Below are positions 31,668 to 40,749 of a DNA stretch of 64,000 nucleotides, piece after piece. The stretch spans positions 1-64,000 of the forward strand of contig JBBRXX010000002.1 in the NCBI GenBank assembly GCA_038238245.1. Direction: 5' to 3'. Within the stretch, counting starts at the first letter, position 1. The number at the start of each line of letters is the position of its first letter. Made by a program: the position numbers and the translations under genes. A model generated the notes under the pieces. The model worked only from the letters and a program-made list of their open reading frames with translations, did not search any database and had not been told where the DNA came from. Source of the stretch: DASQHW01 sp038238245 (GTDB taxonomy: Bacteria > Actinomycetota > Acidimicrobiia > IMCC26256 > PALSA-610).

Positions 31668-34600
31668 TTAGAGCGTGACAACCACGACGCCCAGACGGTC
31701 GAAGACTTCGTCGCGCTCGACAAGAAGCGCATCGACGTTCTCGAAGTATGTTCGCAGTTCTGGCATGCGCACCAGCACGTCGAGCGCCAGCGCCAACTCA
31801 AAGTCGGCGCCACGAGATCGGGCGGCATCGACGCTGGTCGTGAGCGCGTGGCCGGCGTCTTCGATCTCGCCGAGCGACCAGAGCGACTCCGCGCGCACGC
31901 GCTCGAGCAATGGGACCTCGAGCGATACTCCGCCTTCCAGCTTCGCTGTTCGAAGTGTGGCGTCGGCGAGGAGGAGCGCAGCGGTGGCGTCTCCGGAGAG
32001 GCTGAGTGCCTCGGCGCGCCATGCGTCGATCCGAACCACGTCGCCGTGGCATCCCGCGTTCTCGAATTCCTCGCGAGCCGTTCCGAGGAACAGGAACGCG
32101 TCGTCGAACCGGCCCGCGCGCGCACAGTTCCGACCGAGGAAACCGAGAATCAGCGCGATGTCGTAGTGATAGCCCGCGGCTGTGGAGACTCGCAGCGCCT
32201 CGCGCAAGCGCGACTCCGCCTCGTCGAACCGCCCCTGATCGGACATCACTTCGGCGATGTTCGCAGTTGCGCGCGCAGCATCTACGGCAGAACCGGCTCG
32301 GTTGTACGCGTCCCACGCCCGCTCGAACCAACCGATCGCCTCCTGCCAATCGCCCCGGGACTGCGCGGACGCTCCCTGTCCGTTCAGGACCATGCCTTGG
32401 CCGCAAAGATCCCCGAGCTCGGCGTAGAGCTCGGCGGCGCGTGGAAGGTTGTTCGCCAAGTGGGCCTCGCCCAGTTCGGTGTGGGCCCAGTCGAGGACGT
32501 AACGCGCGTGCGCCTCGGCGTCGCGATCGCCGGCGCGCGCGGCCTCGTCGAGCGCGCGTTTGCACCACGTGATCGCCTCGCGACGCCGTCCCTGGCCCTG
32601 CCGAATCGCGGCGTACCAGACAGTCAGCTGCGCTCGCGCTCGGCCCGCGGCCTCATTGGTGACGTTCTCGAGAAGCTGTAGGCCCTTCCTGATCGTACGG
32701 ATCGCGTCGGCGTAACGGCCGATTCGCTCGGGAATCCACGCCTCCTTCAGCAGGAGCTCGGCCTCTCGCACGACATCGCCGCGCACGAGCCTGCGGGCGG
32801 CGCGGTAGTCGAGCTGGGCGTGCTCGTACTCGCCGATGCGGTCGTGCACGTCCCCGAGGGCCTCACGCACGTTCGCGACCTCGGCAGGGTCGAGGTCGGG
32901 AAGCTTCCGGGCGGCAGCGAGCGCGCGCTGCAACAGCACCGCCGCGTCGACGTTCGCGTACTTGTCCCGTGCGCGCTCGCCGGCGATGCGGGCATAGCGC
33001 CATGTCTCGGGGTAGGCCTGGGCATTGAAGAAGTGCACTGACAGAAGCTCAGCCTCGGCATCCGGGCGCGTGCGGCCGCGCCGCTCGATCGCGCGTGCGG
33101 CGTGCAAATGCAGCTCGCGGCGGCGGCGGAACGGCAGCTTCCCGTACGCGGCGTCGCGCATCAGACCGTGCCGGAACCGGGCCCGGGTGCCGGCCTCGAG
33201 GTCGACGAAGTCGGTGAGGTCGCTCCAGGTATCGGCGTCGAGGTGCACGTCGTCGCCGAACAGCTCGTGGAGCTCTGCGCGGTCGAAGCCTCTTCCGAGG
33301 ATCGCGGCGTAGCCGAGCACAGTGCGCAGCGCCGGTTTGAGCCGATCGAGCTGCGCGGTGACCAGTGCCTCGATCGAGTCGGGCAGCGCCTCGGTGTCCT
33401 CGCCGTCGGTCGCCGCGCGCCACAGCTCGGTGAGGAACATCGGGTTGCCGTCGGCTCGCGAGGTGAGCGCGGCGAGCTCGTGAGGGCGGAGCGGGGCGCC
33501 CTCCGTCGCCTGCCGGAGTGCGGCTTCGACCTCCTCGGACGCGAGCGGCCCGACCAGAAGCGCGTCCTTGTCGCTCGCCGTGTCGTCACGCGCGATGCAC
33601 ACGAGCACGATGCGCGCTTCGGCCGCGAGCGAGCCGAGCTTCTCGACGATTTCGCGCGAGGCCTCGTCGATCCACTCGGAGTCGTCGATCACGACGAGGG
33701 TGGGGCCGTGGAGGGCGGCGGCAAGCAGCGCCGCAGTGGTGTCGGCCGCGCGCCCCGCCCGGTATTGCGGCGCCAACGTCGCGGCCTCGGGCGTGTCGGG
33801 GATGTCGAGGTCGAGCACCGAACCAACCAGCGGAATGAACGGTTCGAGCTCGGGCGCGAGGGTCGCGACCGCGGCATGCAGCGCGTCGGTCGGCGAAGCT
33901 TCATCAGTTAGCGCCAGCGCGTCGCGAACCAAGCGCGCCACGATCGCGTACGGCGTCGAGAACTCATAGGCCTCGCATGTGGCGCGTATCGACCGCGTCT
34001 CGGGTGAGCGGGCCCGCAATTCCCCCAGGAGTCGCGACTTGCCGAGGCCCGCCGGGCCGACGATACGGACCGACACGCCCTCGCCGGCGCGCGCGTCCGC
34101 GAGGAACGTCTCCAACTGCGCGAGCTCGGCCTCGCGTCCGACGAATGGCAGCTCGGCGACGTCGGCATGGTCGGCCGACCGCGCATTCGCGGCGCCGACC
34201 TCGTAGGCCTCGACCGGCGCGCGCTTGCCCTTGACGCGCATCGGCGGCAGGGGCGACGACGCGAAACCGACCGCGCGATCGAGGACGCTCGCCATTGCGA
34301 CGACGCGGCGGGGCGCGGCCGCGGCCATCAGCCGAGCCGCGAGGTTCACGGTGTCGCCCATGACGGTGTAGGTGCGGCGATAGTGAGGGCCGACATCACC
34401 CGCGAACACCGGACCGCGGTTGACGCCGACGCGCACGGAGATCGCGAGATCGGCCTCGACGATGCGCCGCGCCGTCGCCAGCATCCTCTTCTCCTCGTGC
34501 CCCTGCACCGAAGGGGCGCCGGCGGCGAGGAGGAACTTGCCGCCGTCAGCGTCGACGTCGGTTGCGAGAAGCGCGACGCCGTGGTCCGCGCATGCCTGCG

Positions 34601-35468
34601 CGACCGTGGTGACGAGCGCGTCGAGCGCGTCGGCAGTCTTCTCGGGGCCTTGCTCGGCGAGGAATGCGTCGAGGCCGCCGAAGGCCACGAACGCAACCGT
34701 GACGACGCGATGCTCGGGCGAGCCGCCGCCCGCGAGGACGTGCTCGTGGACGGCGAGCGGAATGAACTCACGCAGGTCGATGTCGGACGCGACCTCGGGG
34801 AGCTGGTGGGCGGCATCGGACGGCCGCTCCGGCGCGCGCCGGAGGAGGAACCCGCCTTCGAGCGGGTCGCCCACACAGCCCTCGGGCAATGTGGCAGCGG
34901 TGTCCGGGCTCACGACGATCTGACCCGCGCTCGCCCCGTGCTCCATCGCGACGACTTCGCTCGCCGCCGGTCCGATGACCAGCAGCTCGCGGCTCGGCGA
35001 GCCGACGAGGAAGCAGTCGAACGTGCCCGAGTGCACGCCGACGGACATGCGCAGCGTGACGTTGCCGGCGGACGTCTTCAGCTTGCCGGCCTTGCGCAAG
35101 CGCTCGCGCATGGCCGCCGCCGCCCAGACAGCCCGGTGGGCGTGGTGGTCGCCGCGAAACGCGAGCAACAGCGCGTCGCCGCCGAACTTCAGCAGTCCGC
35201 CACCTGCGTCGTACGCGACCTCCAGCAGCTCGGCGAAGCATGCGCCGATCGCGTCGGTGACTTCTTCGGCACCGACGCGACCGTGACGCGACAAGCGCTC
35301 GGACATCGCCGTGAAGCCGGAGAGATCGGCGAACACCATGGTGCCGGCGATGGGCCGCCAAAGATCACCGGGCTGCGTCGCCGCCCAATCGGTGACCAGC
35401 CGGGGCACGTAGGGTGGCAGCACCGACGCGTTCGCAAGCTCAGCCGCGCCGACCCCGCCGAGATCCAC
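31668..35468 (-). CDS. Double-cyclase-AAA-TPR protein, soluble adenylyl cyclase-like
   Basis: A 1266-residue protein with two class III cyclase domains, a STAND ATPase and TPRs. The first cyclase (about 40-200) has both metal Asp (D48 in VFADLSGF, D97 in KFGGDALLLAF). The second (about 250-420) lacks them but keeps the transition-state pair (N374 and R378 in GDTVNLAARL). A pseudo-heterodimer with one active site can therefore form, as in mammalian ADCY10. Walker A is GPAGLGKS at 470-477. The rest is helical repeats. Start GTG at 35466-35468. Probably makes cAMP on a cytoplasmic signal, possibly bicarbonate or calcium, but the ligand is not shown. Transcribed away from the DUF11 gene. Confidence 0.88.
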   Translation of the reverse strand: MDLGGVGAAELANASVLPPYVPRLVTDWAATQPGDLWRPIAGTMVFADLSGFTAMSERLSRHGRVGAEEVTDAIGACFAELLEVAYDAGGGLLKFGGDALLLAFRGDHHAHRAVWAAAAMRERLRKAGKLKTSAGNVTLRMSVGVHSGTFDCFLVGSPSRELLVIGPAASEVVAMEHGASAGQIVVSPDTAATLPEGCVGDPLEGGFLLRRAPERPSDAAHQLPEVASDIDLREFIPLAVHEHVLAGGGSPEHRVVTVAFVAFGGLDAFLAEQGPEKTADALDALVTTVAQACADHGVALLATDVDADGGKFLLAAGAPSVQGHEEKRMLATARRIVEADLAISVRVGVNRGPVFAGDVGPHYRRTYTVMGDTVNLAARLMAAAAPRRVVAMASVLDRAVGFASSPLPPMRVKGKRAPVEAYEVGAANARSADHADVAELPFVGREAELAQLETFLADARAGEGVSVRIVGPAGLGKSRLLGELRARSPETRSIRATCEAYEFSTPYAIVARLVRDALALTDEASPTDALHAAVATLAPELEPFIPLVGSVLDLDIPDTPEAATLAPQYRAGRAADTTAALLAAALHGPTLVVIDDSEWIDEASREIVEKLGSLAAEARIVLVCIARDDTASDKDALLVGPLASEEVEAALRQATEGAPLRPHELAALTSRADGNPMFLTELWRAATDGEDTEALPDSIEALVTAQLDRLKPALRTVLGYAAILGRGFDRAELHELFGDDVHLDADTWSDLTDFVDLEAGTRARFRHGLMRDAAYGKLPFRRRRELHLHAARAIERRGRTRPDAEAELLSVHFFNAQAYPETWRYARIAGERARDKYANVDAAVLLQRALAAARKLPDLDPAEVANVREALGDVHDRIGEYEHAQLDYRAARRLVRGDVVREAELLLKEAWIPERIGRYADAIRTIRKGLQLLENVTNEAAGRARAQLTVWYAAIRQGQGRRREAITWCKRALDEAARAGDRDAEAHARYVLDWAHTELGEAHLANNLPRAAELYAELGDLCGQGMVLNGQGASAQSRGDWQEAIGWFERAWDAYNRAGSAVDAARATANIAEVMSDQGRFDEAESRLREALRVSTAAGYHYDIALILGFLGRNCARAGRFDDAFLFLGTAREEFENAGCHGDVVRIDAWRAEALSLSGDATAALLLADATLRTAKLEGGVSLEVPLLERVRAESLWSLGEIEDAGHALTTSVDAARSRGADFELALALDVLVRMPELRTYFENVDALLVERDEVFDRLGVVVVTL

Positions 35469-35571
35469 GCAGTAACGCTAGAACATTCGCCTCGAGCTCA
35501 CCGTTCGCTGCCGACTCGCTCCGCCGGCGAGCCGCCAGCTTTTGGTCACGCCGGATCCCGCCGTGGTGCGG

Positions 35572-36114
35572 TCAATTGTGGGTTCTACGCGACGACGCCG
35601 GCTGCTCGGCGAGACGGGCGAGGGTTCGCAGCTGCTTGCGCATCATCACGAGATCGCCCGGCGCGAGCACCAACGACCACACCCAGCCGAGCACGTCGCG
35701 GCGGTGGCGCACGAGCAGCTTCACCGCGAGCCGGCTCCGCCCCGGGTCTTGGGTCTCCGACACGCGATACGTCACCACCACGTCGCCGAACAGCCCCCTC
35801 TTGGTGCGCAGGGTCACGTGGGAGTTCGTTTCGAACTCGACGAGCTCGAAGATCGTCGCGAAGGTCTGCCCGACCTCGAGTGCGTCGAGGCCCGGGGTCA
35901 GACGCCGCGGGCTACGGCGTCCGAGGTTGTCGATCCAGTCGTAGCTGTACGGCGCGACCCGGAGCTGGCACAGCCACCGAAACACGTCCTCGGGTGGCGC
36001 GCCGATGTCGATGGCGCGGAACAGGACGTCGTCGGCTTCCGGGAGCCAGTGGTCCGACGGCCAGATGTCGGCGCGCTCCTCCGCGGTGGATCCATCCTCG
36101 CGTACTCGTCGCAT
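35572..36114 (-). CDS. SRPBCC-fold protein
   Basis: About 180 residues. The core LFRAIDIGAPPEDVFRWLCQLRVAPYSYDWIDNLGRRSPRR is typical of a polyketide-cyclase/START-like SRPBCC subgroup seen in actinobacteria, with DALEVGQTFATIFELVEF and DVVVTYRVSETQDPGRSRLAVKLLVRHR following. A lipid or hydrophobic ligand is likely. The ATG at 36112-36114 has only a weak ribosome site and GTG codons a few residues upstream (VTGV) are alternatives. The C-terminal part (WSLVLAPGDLVMMRKQLRTLARLAE) is helical and is the usual SRPBCC closing helix. The gene diverges from the PAS gene with an 81-base gap. Confidence 0.8.
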   Translation of the reverse strand: MRRVREDGSTAEERADIWPSDHWLPEADDVLFRAIDIGAPPEDVFRWLCQLRVAPYSYDWIDNLGRRSPRRLTPGLDALEVGQTFATIFELVEFETNSHVTLRTKRGLFGDVVVTYRVSETQDPGRSRLAVKLLVRHRRDVLGWVWSLVLAPGDLVMMRKQLRTLARLAEQPASSRRTHN

Positions 36115-36195
36115 CACACCGGTCACATCGCCCACGCTACGGCGTGGGGCGGCGCTGATTGCCAACGAAGCGGTCGGGCGGCAACGATCTGCGCC

Positions 36196-36624
36196 GTGAA
36201 TGATGCTGCACCCTCCGGTGGCGCGAAGCCGCTTCCGCTGATTCTCGCTCGCGAGCTCGCGTCGAACCTCGCGACGGCGATGTTCCTCGTCGACGCGCGT
36301 GGCGTGCTCGTGTTCTACAACGACGCGGCCGCGCTGATCATCGGCAAGCCGTACGGCGAGATGGGCGAGATACCGGCCGAGGAGTTCGGCGCGGTCCTGC
36401 AGCTCAAGACCCCGCAGGGCGAGCCCCTCCGCCGGCGCGATACGCCCGCAGGGATCGCGTTCTTCGAGCGTCGGCCCGCACACAAGACGCTTGCCGCGAC
36501 GGGATATGACGGCATCCGGCGACTCGTCCATGCGACGGCCTACCCGCTGTTCGGAACGGCCGCGGAGATGCACGGCGTCGTGTCGGTGTTCTGGGAAGTC
36601 GCCGACGCGGAAGGCGATGCCTGA
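36196..36624 (+). CDS. PAS domain protein
   Basis: The 142-residue protein is a single PAS domain: ASNLATAMFLVDARGVLVFYNDAAALIIGKPYGEMGEIPAEEFG, then a linker QLKTPQGEPLRRRDTPAGIAFFERRP and VHATAYPLFGTAAEMHGVVSVFWEV as the last strands. It lacks any output domain, so it could act as a stand-alone sensor bound to another protein. The start is GTG at 36196. Its TGA overlaps the ATG of the metallo-beta-lactamase gene by one base (TGATG), so the two are translationally coupled and probably function together. Confidence 0.8.
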   Translation: MNDAAPSGGAKPLPLILARELASNLATAMFLVDARGVLVFYNDAAALIIGKPYGEMGEIPAEEFGAVLQLKTPQGEPLRRRDTPAGIAFFERRPAHKTLAATGYDGIRRLVHATAYPLFGTAAEMHGVVSVFWEVADAEGDA

Positions 36625-37496
36625 TGCAGGCACGCGTGTGGGGATGCAGAGGTTCGGTCGCCGCGCCCGGTCCGGACACCGTCAAGTACGGCGGCAACAC
36701 GTCATGCGTCGAAGTGCGACTCTCCAGCGGGCAGGTGCTTGTCCTCGACGCGGGCACCGGTATGCGGCCGCTGGGCGTGCTGATGCAGGCGACCCCGTGC
36801 CCCGAGCTGCACATCCTGCTCAGCCATCTACACCTCGACCACCTGCAGGGACTCGGGTTCTTCCGCCCGCTGTTCGATCCGAACCTCGACATTCACATCT
36901 GGGGACCGCCCTCTCCGGTACAGCCGCTCGCCGAGCGAATTGCGATGTACCTCTCTCCGCCACTGTTTCCCGTCCACCTGAACGACGTGCCGGCGCGTCT
37001 CACGTTTCACGACGCGCCCGAAGAAGCCGTGTCGATCGGCTCGGCGACAGTCCGCGCGGGCAAGGTGCAGCATCAGGGTCCGACCGTCGGATATCGGATC
37101 GAAGAGCACGGACATTCGCTGGTGTATCTCCCCGATCACGAGCCGTCGCTCGGCAATGAGTTGCGCTCGGTCGCGCCCGAGTGGATGAGCGGGTACGACA
37201 TCGCGCGCGATGCCGACGTGTTGCTGCACGACGCGCAGTACCGTGATCACGAGTACGACGCCCATGTCGGCTGGGGGCACTCGGGACTCGCGGGCGCCAT
37301 GGAATTCGCCGACAAGGCCGGCGTTCGGCAGCTCGTGCTGTTCCACCACGATCCGTACCACACCGACGACGAGCTCGAAGAGCTGCTGACCGAGGCCCGC
37401 AAGATCTGGCCCTCGGCCGAGGACCGGGTGTGTCTCGCCAACGAGGGCATGACGATCACGCTCGACGCTGACGGGGTGCGGCTCGTCGCGCGGTGA
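36624..37496 (+). CDS. Metallo-beta-lactamase fold hydrolase
   Basis: The 290-residue protein has the MBL signature LSHLHLDHLQG (His68, His70, Asp72, His73) and further ligands GPTVGYRIEEHGHSLVYLPDHEP and VGWGHSGLAGAMEF / LVLFHHDPYHTDDEL. The beginning, ARVWGCRGSVAAPGPDTVKYGGNTSCVEV, is the signature of the phosphoribosyl-cyclic-phosphodiesterase/RNase Z-like subgroup that is often fused to, or next to, PAS or cyclic-nucleotide-binding domains. It may cleave a cyclic nucleotide or phosphodiester; the substrate is not proven. The overlap TGATG with the PAS gene suggests the PAS domain regulates it. Confidence 0.88.
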   Translation: MQARVWGCRGSVAAPGPDTVKYGGNTSCVEVRLSSGQVLVLDAGTGMRPLGVLMQATPCPELHILLSHLHLDHLQGLGFFRPLFDPNLDIHIWGPPSPVQPLAERIAMYLSPPLFPVHLNDVPARLTFHDAPEEAVSIGSATVRAGKVQHQGPTVGYRIEEHGHSLVYLPDHEPSLGNELRSVAPEWMSGYDIARDADVLLHDAQYRDHEYDAHVGWGHSGLAGAMEFADKAGVRQLVLFHHDPYHTDDELEELLTEARKIWPSAEDRVCLANEGMTITLDADGVRLVAR

Positions 37497-37499
37497 GAA

Positions 37500-38468
37500 C
37501 TACGGGATGCGTTGCACCCAGACGAGCGCCGCGACCGCGGTCAGCACGGCGATGACCAGCGCGATGCCGGTGAACCACACGCTGATGTCTTGTTGCTTGT
37601 TGTCGTAGCCGACCGTCCTGCGGATCTGGTCGTACACCGAGTTGAGCTGGTCCACCGTCTGCGCGGTGAACGATTTGCCGTCGCTGCCGCTCGCGATCTC
37701 CTTCATCGCTTCAGGGTCGGCCGGCACTGGGATCTGCTCGCCCTGCCGCTCGATGACGCCCCCCGGGGTACCGAACGCGATCGTGTCAATGGGGATGCCG
37801 GCATCCTTGGCGGCCGAGGTCGAATTCGCGACGGTCTCGGCGGGACTCTCCCCTTGGGCGCCGATCGTCGGCGTCCCGTCGCTCATCAGCACGATCGCTG
37901 CGCTCGGGGTCTTGCCGTTCGCGTCGACGGGGAGCGCCTTGATCGCGTCGAGCGACGCCTGGATGGCGCTTCCGGTCGCCGTACCGCCGTTGAATCCGAG
38001 GCCGTCGATCGCAGCGTCCACGGTGGGATGGTCCGATGTCGGCGGGATGCGGAGCGTCACGCTGCTGTCGAAGGTCAAGAGCCCGACCTGGAGGCCCGGC
38101 GGCAGCCCGTCGACGAAGCGCTTGGCAGCCTCCTTCGCGGCCGCGAGGCGATTCGGCGCGACGTCGGTCGCCGCCATCGAGCTCGACGTGTCCACCGTGA
38201 GGATGATCGTCCCCCGCTCCTTCGCGACCTTCACCGTGCGCGACGGATGCGCGAACCCGACAACGAGGAACAGCAATGCAAGCAGCATCAAGGCCGCGGA
38301 GATGTGGCGCTGCCAACCCGCCCGGCGCGGCGCCACCGACGCGAGCAGGTCGACACTCGTGAACCGCAACGCGTACTTGTGTCGAACCCGTTGGCCGACG
38401 ATGTACGCGACGAGCAACGCGATCGGCGCGACGACGAACAAGAGGCGATCCGGAGCGCCGAAGCTCAC
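37500..38468 (-). CDS. vWA-domain membrane protein, BatA-like
   Basis: The 322-residue protein has an N-terminal BatA region (APDRLLFVVAPIALLVAYIVGQRVRHKYALRF) and a membrane helix near 57-73, then a von Willebrand A domain with intact MIDAS (D93, S95, S97 in TVDTSSSM), STSDHPTVDAAIDGL, VLMSDG, and a C-terminal helix (about 295-317). It resembles BatA in MoxR-associated systems, where it is an envelope protein that binds metal and partners. The ATG at 38466-38468 overlaps the DUF58 stop (ATGA). Third gene of the MoxR operon. Confidence 0.9.
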   Translation of the reverse strand: MSFGAPDRLLFVVAPIALLVAYIVGQRVRHKYALRFTSVDLLASVAPRRAGWQRHISAALMLLALLFLVVGFAHPSRTVKVAKERGTIILTVDTSSSMAATDVAPNRLAAAKEAAKRFVDGLPPGLQVGLLTFDSSVTLRIPPTSDHPTVDAAIDGLGFNGGTATGSAIQASLDAIKALPVDANGKTPSAAIVLMSDGTPTIGAQGESPAETVANSTSAAKDAGIPIDTIAFGTPGGVIERQGEQIPVPADPEAMKEIASGSDGKSFTAQTVDQLNSVYDQIRRTVGYDNKQQDISVWFTGIALVIAVLTAVAALVWVQRIP

Positions 38469-39484
38469 GTCGAGCTCCTCAACGGTCGGACGGAAGCGGC
38501 GCCGACCCGTGTCGTCCGGCTCGTGCCCGTGACCGGTGCGTTCCGTGGCAACGCATTGCGCCGCACGACACGCCGGCTCGCGACGAATTTCACGATGTCG
38601 ATCAACCAGTCGCGGTCCGTGGACAGCACGAGGTGCTCGCCGCCTGCTCTGCGAATCTGATCGGCGATGTCGTCATGGCGCACTCGAGCCGCGGCGGCGT
38701 AGCGCTCCCGCAGCTTCGAGGAGTTGGACTGCACGTGCATCTGGCGGCCGGTCTCGGTGTCGATGAGCGACAGCATGCCCGCGGCGGGCAACGCGTGCTC
38801 GCGGGGATCGACCACCTGTACCGCGAGCACCTGGTGGGCGACGGCGATGCGGCCGAGCGGCCTCCGCCAGTCGCTCGCATCGAGGAAGTCGGAGATCACG
38901 ATGACTTGACCGCGTCGAGGCCGAGCGCGCTCGAGCGTCTGCATCGCGCCGGCGAGGTCTGCATCCGCGCCCGGCTCGTGTTCGCGACGAGGCACGTCGT
39001 ACAGCTGCGAGAGCGCGGCGAGCAGCTCGGGGCGCGTCGACGCGGGCCGGAGGCGGGCCACGCCGTCGCCGCCGGCGACCAGCACGCTGAAACGATTTCC
39101 GTGCCGAGCCGTGAGGAACCCGAAGGCAGCGACCGCCGCGAACGCGACCTCGGCCTTCTCCCGTGTCGTCGTGCCGAAGTTCATGCTCGCCGAGCGGTCG
39201 ACGATCACCCACGTCTGCAGCTCGCGGTCGGCTTCGGTCGTGCGCAGCTGGGGCCCGAGGGAGCGCGCGGTGAGATTCCAGTCGATGCGGCGGGCATCGT
39301 CGCCGGCCTCGTACGGACGGCTCCCGGCCGGCTCGGACCCGGGACCCGGGCGCAGGCTCAGGAACTCTCCGCGCAGGAGCCCGTCGAGACGCCGGGTCAC
39401 GAGGAGCTCGAGCCTCCGGAGCTGCGCGGCCTTGCTCGCAACCGGCGCAACCCCCTCGGCGTGGTGTTCGGCTGCGGTCGTCAT
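38465..39484 (-). CDS. DUF58 domain protein
   Basis: The 339-residue protein has the DUF58 signature (PF01882): SRPYEAGDDARRIDWNLTARS, then LQTWVIVDRSASMNFG, a vWA-like MIDAS motif (DRSAS), and HGNRFSVLVAGGDG. No membrane helix is seen. In MoxR-containing operons DUF58 and the ATPase are paired and act in maturation of other proteins; which client is not known. The ATG at 39482-39484 overlaps the MoxR stop by ATGA. Extension to 40258 would overlap the MoxR gene and has no motif. The C-terminal tail TSRTTRVGAASVRPLRSST is basic and Ser/Thr-rich. Confidence 0.9.
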   Translation of the reverse strand: MTTAAEHHAEGVAPVASKAAQLRRLELLVTRRLDGLLRGEFLSLRPGPGSEPAGSRPYEAGDDARRIDWNLTARSLGPQLRTTEADRELQTWVIVDRSASMNFGTTTREKAEVAFAAVAAFGFLTARHGNRFSVLVAGGDGVARLRPASTRPELLAALSQLYDVPRREHEPGADADLAGAMQTLERARPRRGQVIVISDFLDASDWRRPLGRIAVAHQVLAVQVVDPREHALPAAGMLSLIDTETGRQMHVQSNSSKLRERYAAAARVRHDDIADQIRRAGGEHLVLSTDRDWLIDIVKFVASRRVVRRNALPRNAPVTGTSRTTRVGAASVRPLRSST

Positions 39485-40560
39485 GCGCTGTTCTCGAGCT
39501 CTCCCCACGAGGCACGCGTGCCGGACCCAGACCCAGACCCGGACCCGGTGCCCCGGGACTGCGGGTCGTCCTGGCGGGGCGTCACGTGCGGCGCCGGCAC
39601 CGTCGACACGAGCGTGCGGATCACGTCTTCGGCAGAGACGCCGTCGGCGAGTGCGTCGTACGTGAGGATCAAGCGGTGGCGAAGGATCTCGGGCGCGACG
39701 TCGAAGACATCCTGGGGGATCAAGAAGCGCCTGCCGCGCAGCAACGCGAGCGCGCGTCCTGCCGAGAGCAATCCGAGCGTCGCCCGCGGGCTTCCGCCCA
39801 GCGCGAGATGCGGCGCAATCTCGGGAACGCCCCACGCCTCCGGGTCGCGTGTCGCCATCACCAGACGCACCGCGTAGTCCTGCACCGCGTGATGCACGAA
39901 GACTTCGTCGACGGCTTGCTGCAGGCTGCTGAGCTGCTCGAGCGAGAGCACCTGCGACGCAGTCGGAGGCGTCACTCCCATGCGATGCGCGATCTCCACT
40001 TCTTCCGCATACGACGGTTGCTGCACGATGACCTGCATCAGGAATCGGTCGCGCTGCGCTTCGGGCAGCGCGTAGACGCCCTCGGACTCGATCGGGTTCT
40101 GGGTCGCCAGCACGAGGAACGGTGTCGGGAGCCTGCGGGTCTGACCCGCGATCGACACGTGGCGCTCGGCCATCACCTCGAGCAGTGCCGACTGCACCTT
40201 CGCGGGTGCCCGGTTGATCTCGTCGGCGAGCACGAGGTTCGCGAACACCGGACCCCATTCGATGTCGAATTCCTCACGCGACGGCCGCCATACGCGGGTG
40301 CCGACGATGTCGGCCGGCACGAGATCGGGCGTGAACTGGAGTCGTACGAACGTCCCGCCCATGATTTGCGACAGCGTGGATACCGTGAGCGTCTTGGCGA
40401 GGCCGGGCACGCCCTCGATCAGGCAGTGACCCCGCGCGAGCAGGCAGATCATCGCTCGCTCGATCATCCGGTCCTGGCCGACGATCACGCGCTTGACCTC
40501 GAACAGCGCTTCTTCCAAGAGCGCGGCGTGTCGCTTGCTCTGCTCGTTGGGCTGCTCCAT
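39481..40560 (-). CDS. MoxR-type AAA+ ATPase
   Basis: The 359-residue protein is a MoxR AAA+ ATPase: Walker A GVPGLAKT (50-57), Walker B NLVLADEINRAPAKVQSALLE, then QNPIESEGVYALPEAQRDRFLM with sensor 1 and arginine finger positions, and GGSPRATLGLLSAGRALALLRGR. Starts at ATG 40558-40560 after AAAGGAC. First gene of the operon with DUF58 and vWA, an arrangement found widely and thought to remodel or insert metal cofactors into client proteins. The last 25 residues form a Gly-Ser-Gly repeat (GTGSGSGSGSG) encoded by a simple DNA repeat. The frame extends to 40656, but those 32 residues lack a ribosome site. Confidence 0.93.
   Translation of the reverse strand: MEQPNEQSKRHAALLEEALFEVKRVIVGQDRMIERAMICLLARGHCLIEGVPGLAKTLTVSTLSQIMGGTFVRLQFTPDLVPADIVGTRVWRPSREEFDIEWGPVFANLVLADEINRAPAKVQSALLEVMAERHVSIAGQTRRLPTPFLVLATQNPIESEGVYALPEAQRDRFLMQVIVQQPSYAEEVEIAHRMGVTPPTASQVLSLEQLSSLQQAVDEVFVHHAVQDYAVRLVMATRDPEAWGVPEIAPHLALGGSPRATLGLLSAGRALALLRGRRFLIPQDVFDVAPEILRHRLILTYDALADGVSAEDVIRTLVSTVPAPHVTPRQDDPQSRGTGSGSGSGSGTRASWGELENSA
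39523..39546. repeat. Hexanucleotide repeat in the MoxR tail
   Basis: Four tandem six-base units, GGACCC and AGACCC alternating, encode the Gly-Ser linker at the C terminus of MoxR. Slippage here would change tail length in frame. Confidence 0.7.
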
Positions 40561-40749
40561 GCCTGTCCTTTGCGAGTCTCGAGGGTGGGAAGGGTCGATG
40601 GTGTCAGCCGATTCTGTGAACCGGATGCGGACGAGCGGGACGTGCGCTGTGGCCAATTGTGCTCGGCGGGGGCCGCGATGTACATCGGCTCGCCGCTGCC
40701 CGGGCCGGCCCCAGCGTCAAGACCGGCACGGAGGCGCCGATATGGCGGT

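Noticed and set aside
34167..36158. Plus-strand frame of 663 codons over the double-cyclase gene
   Set aside because: Shadow frame; the opposite strand has intact cyclase and ATPase motifs.
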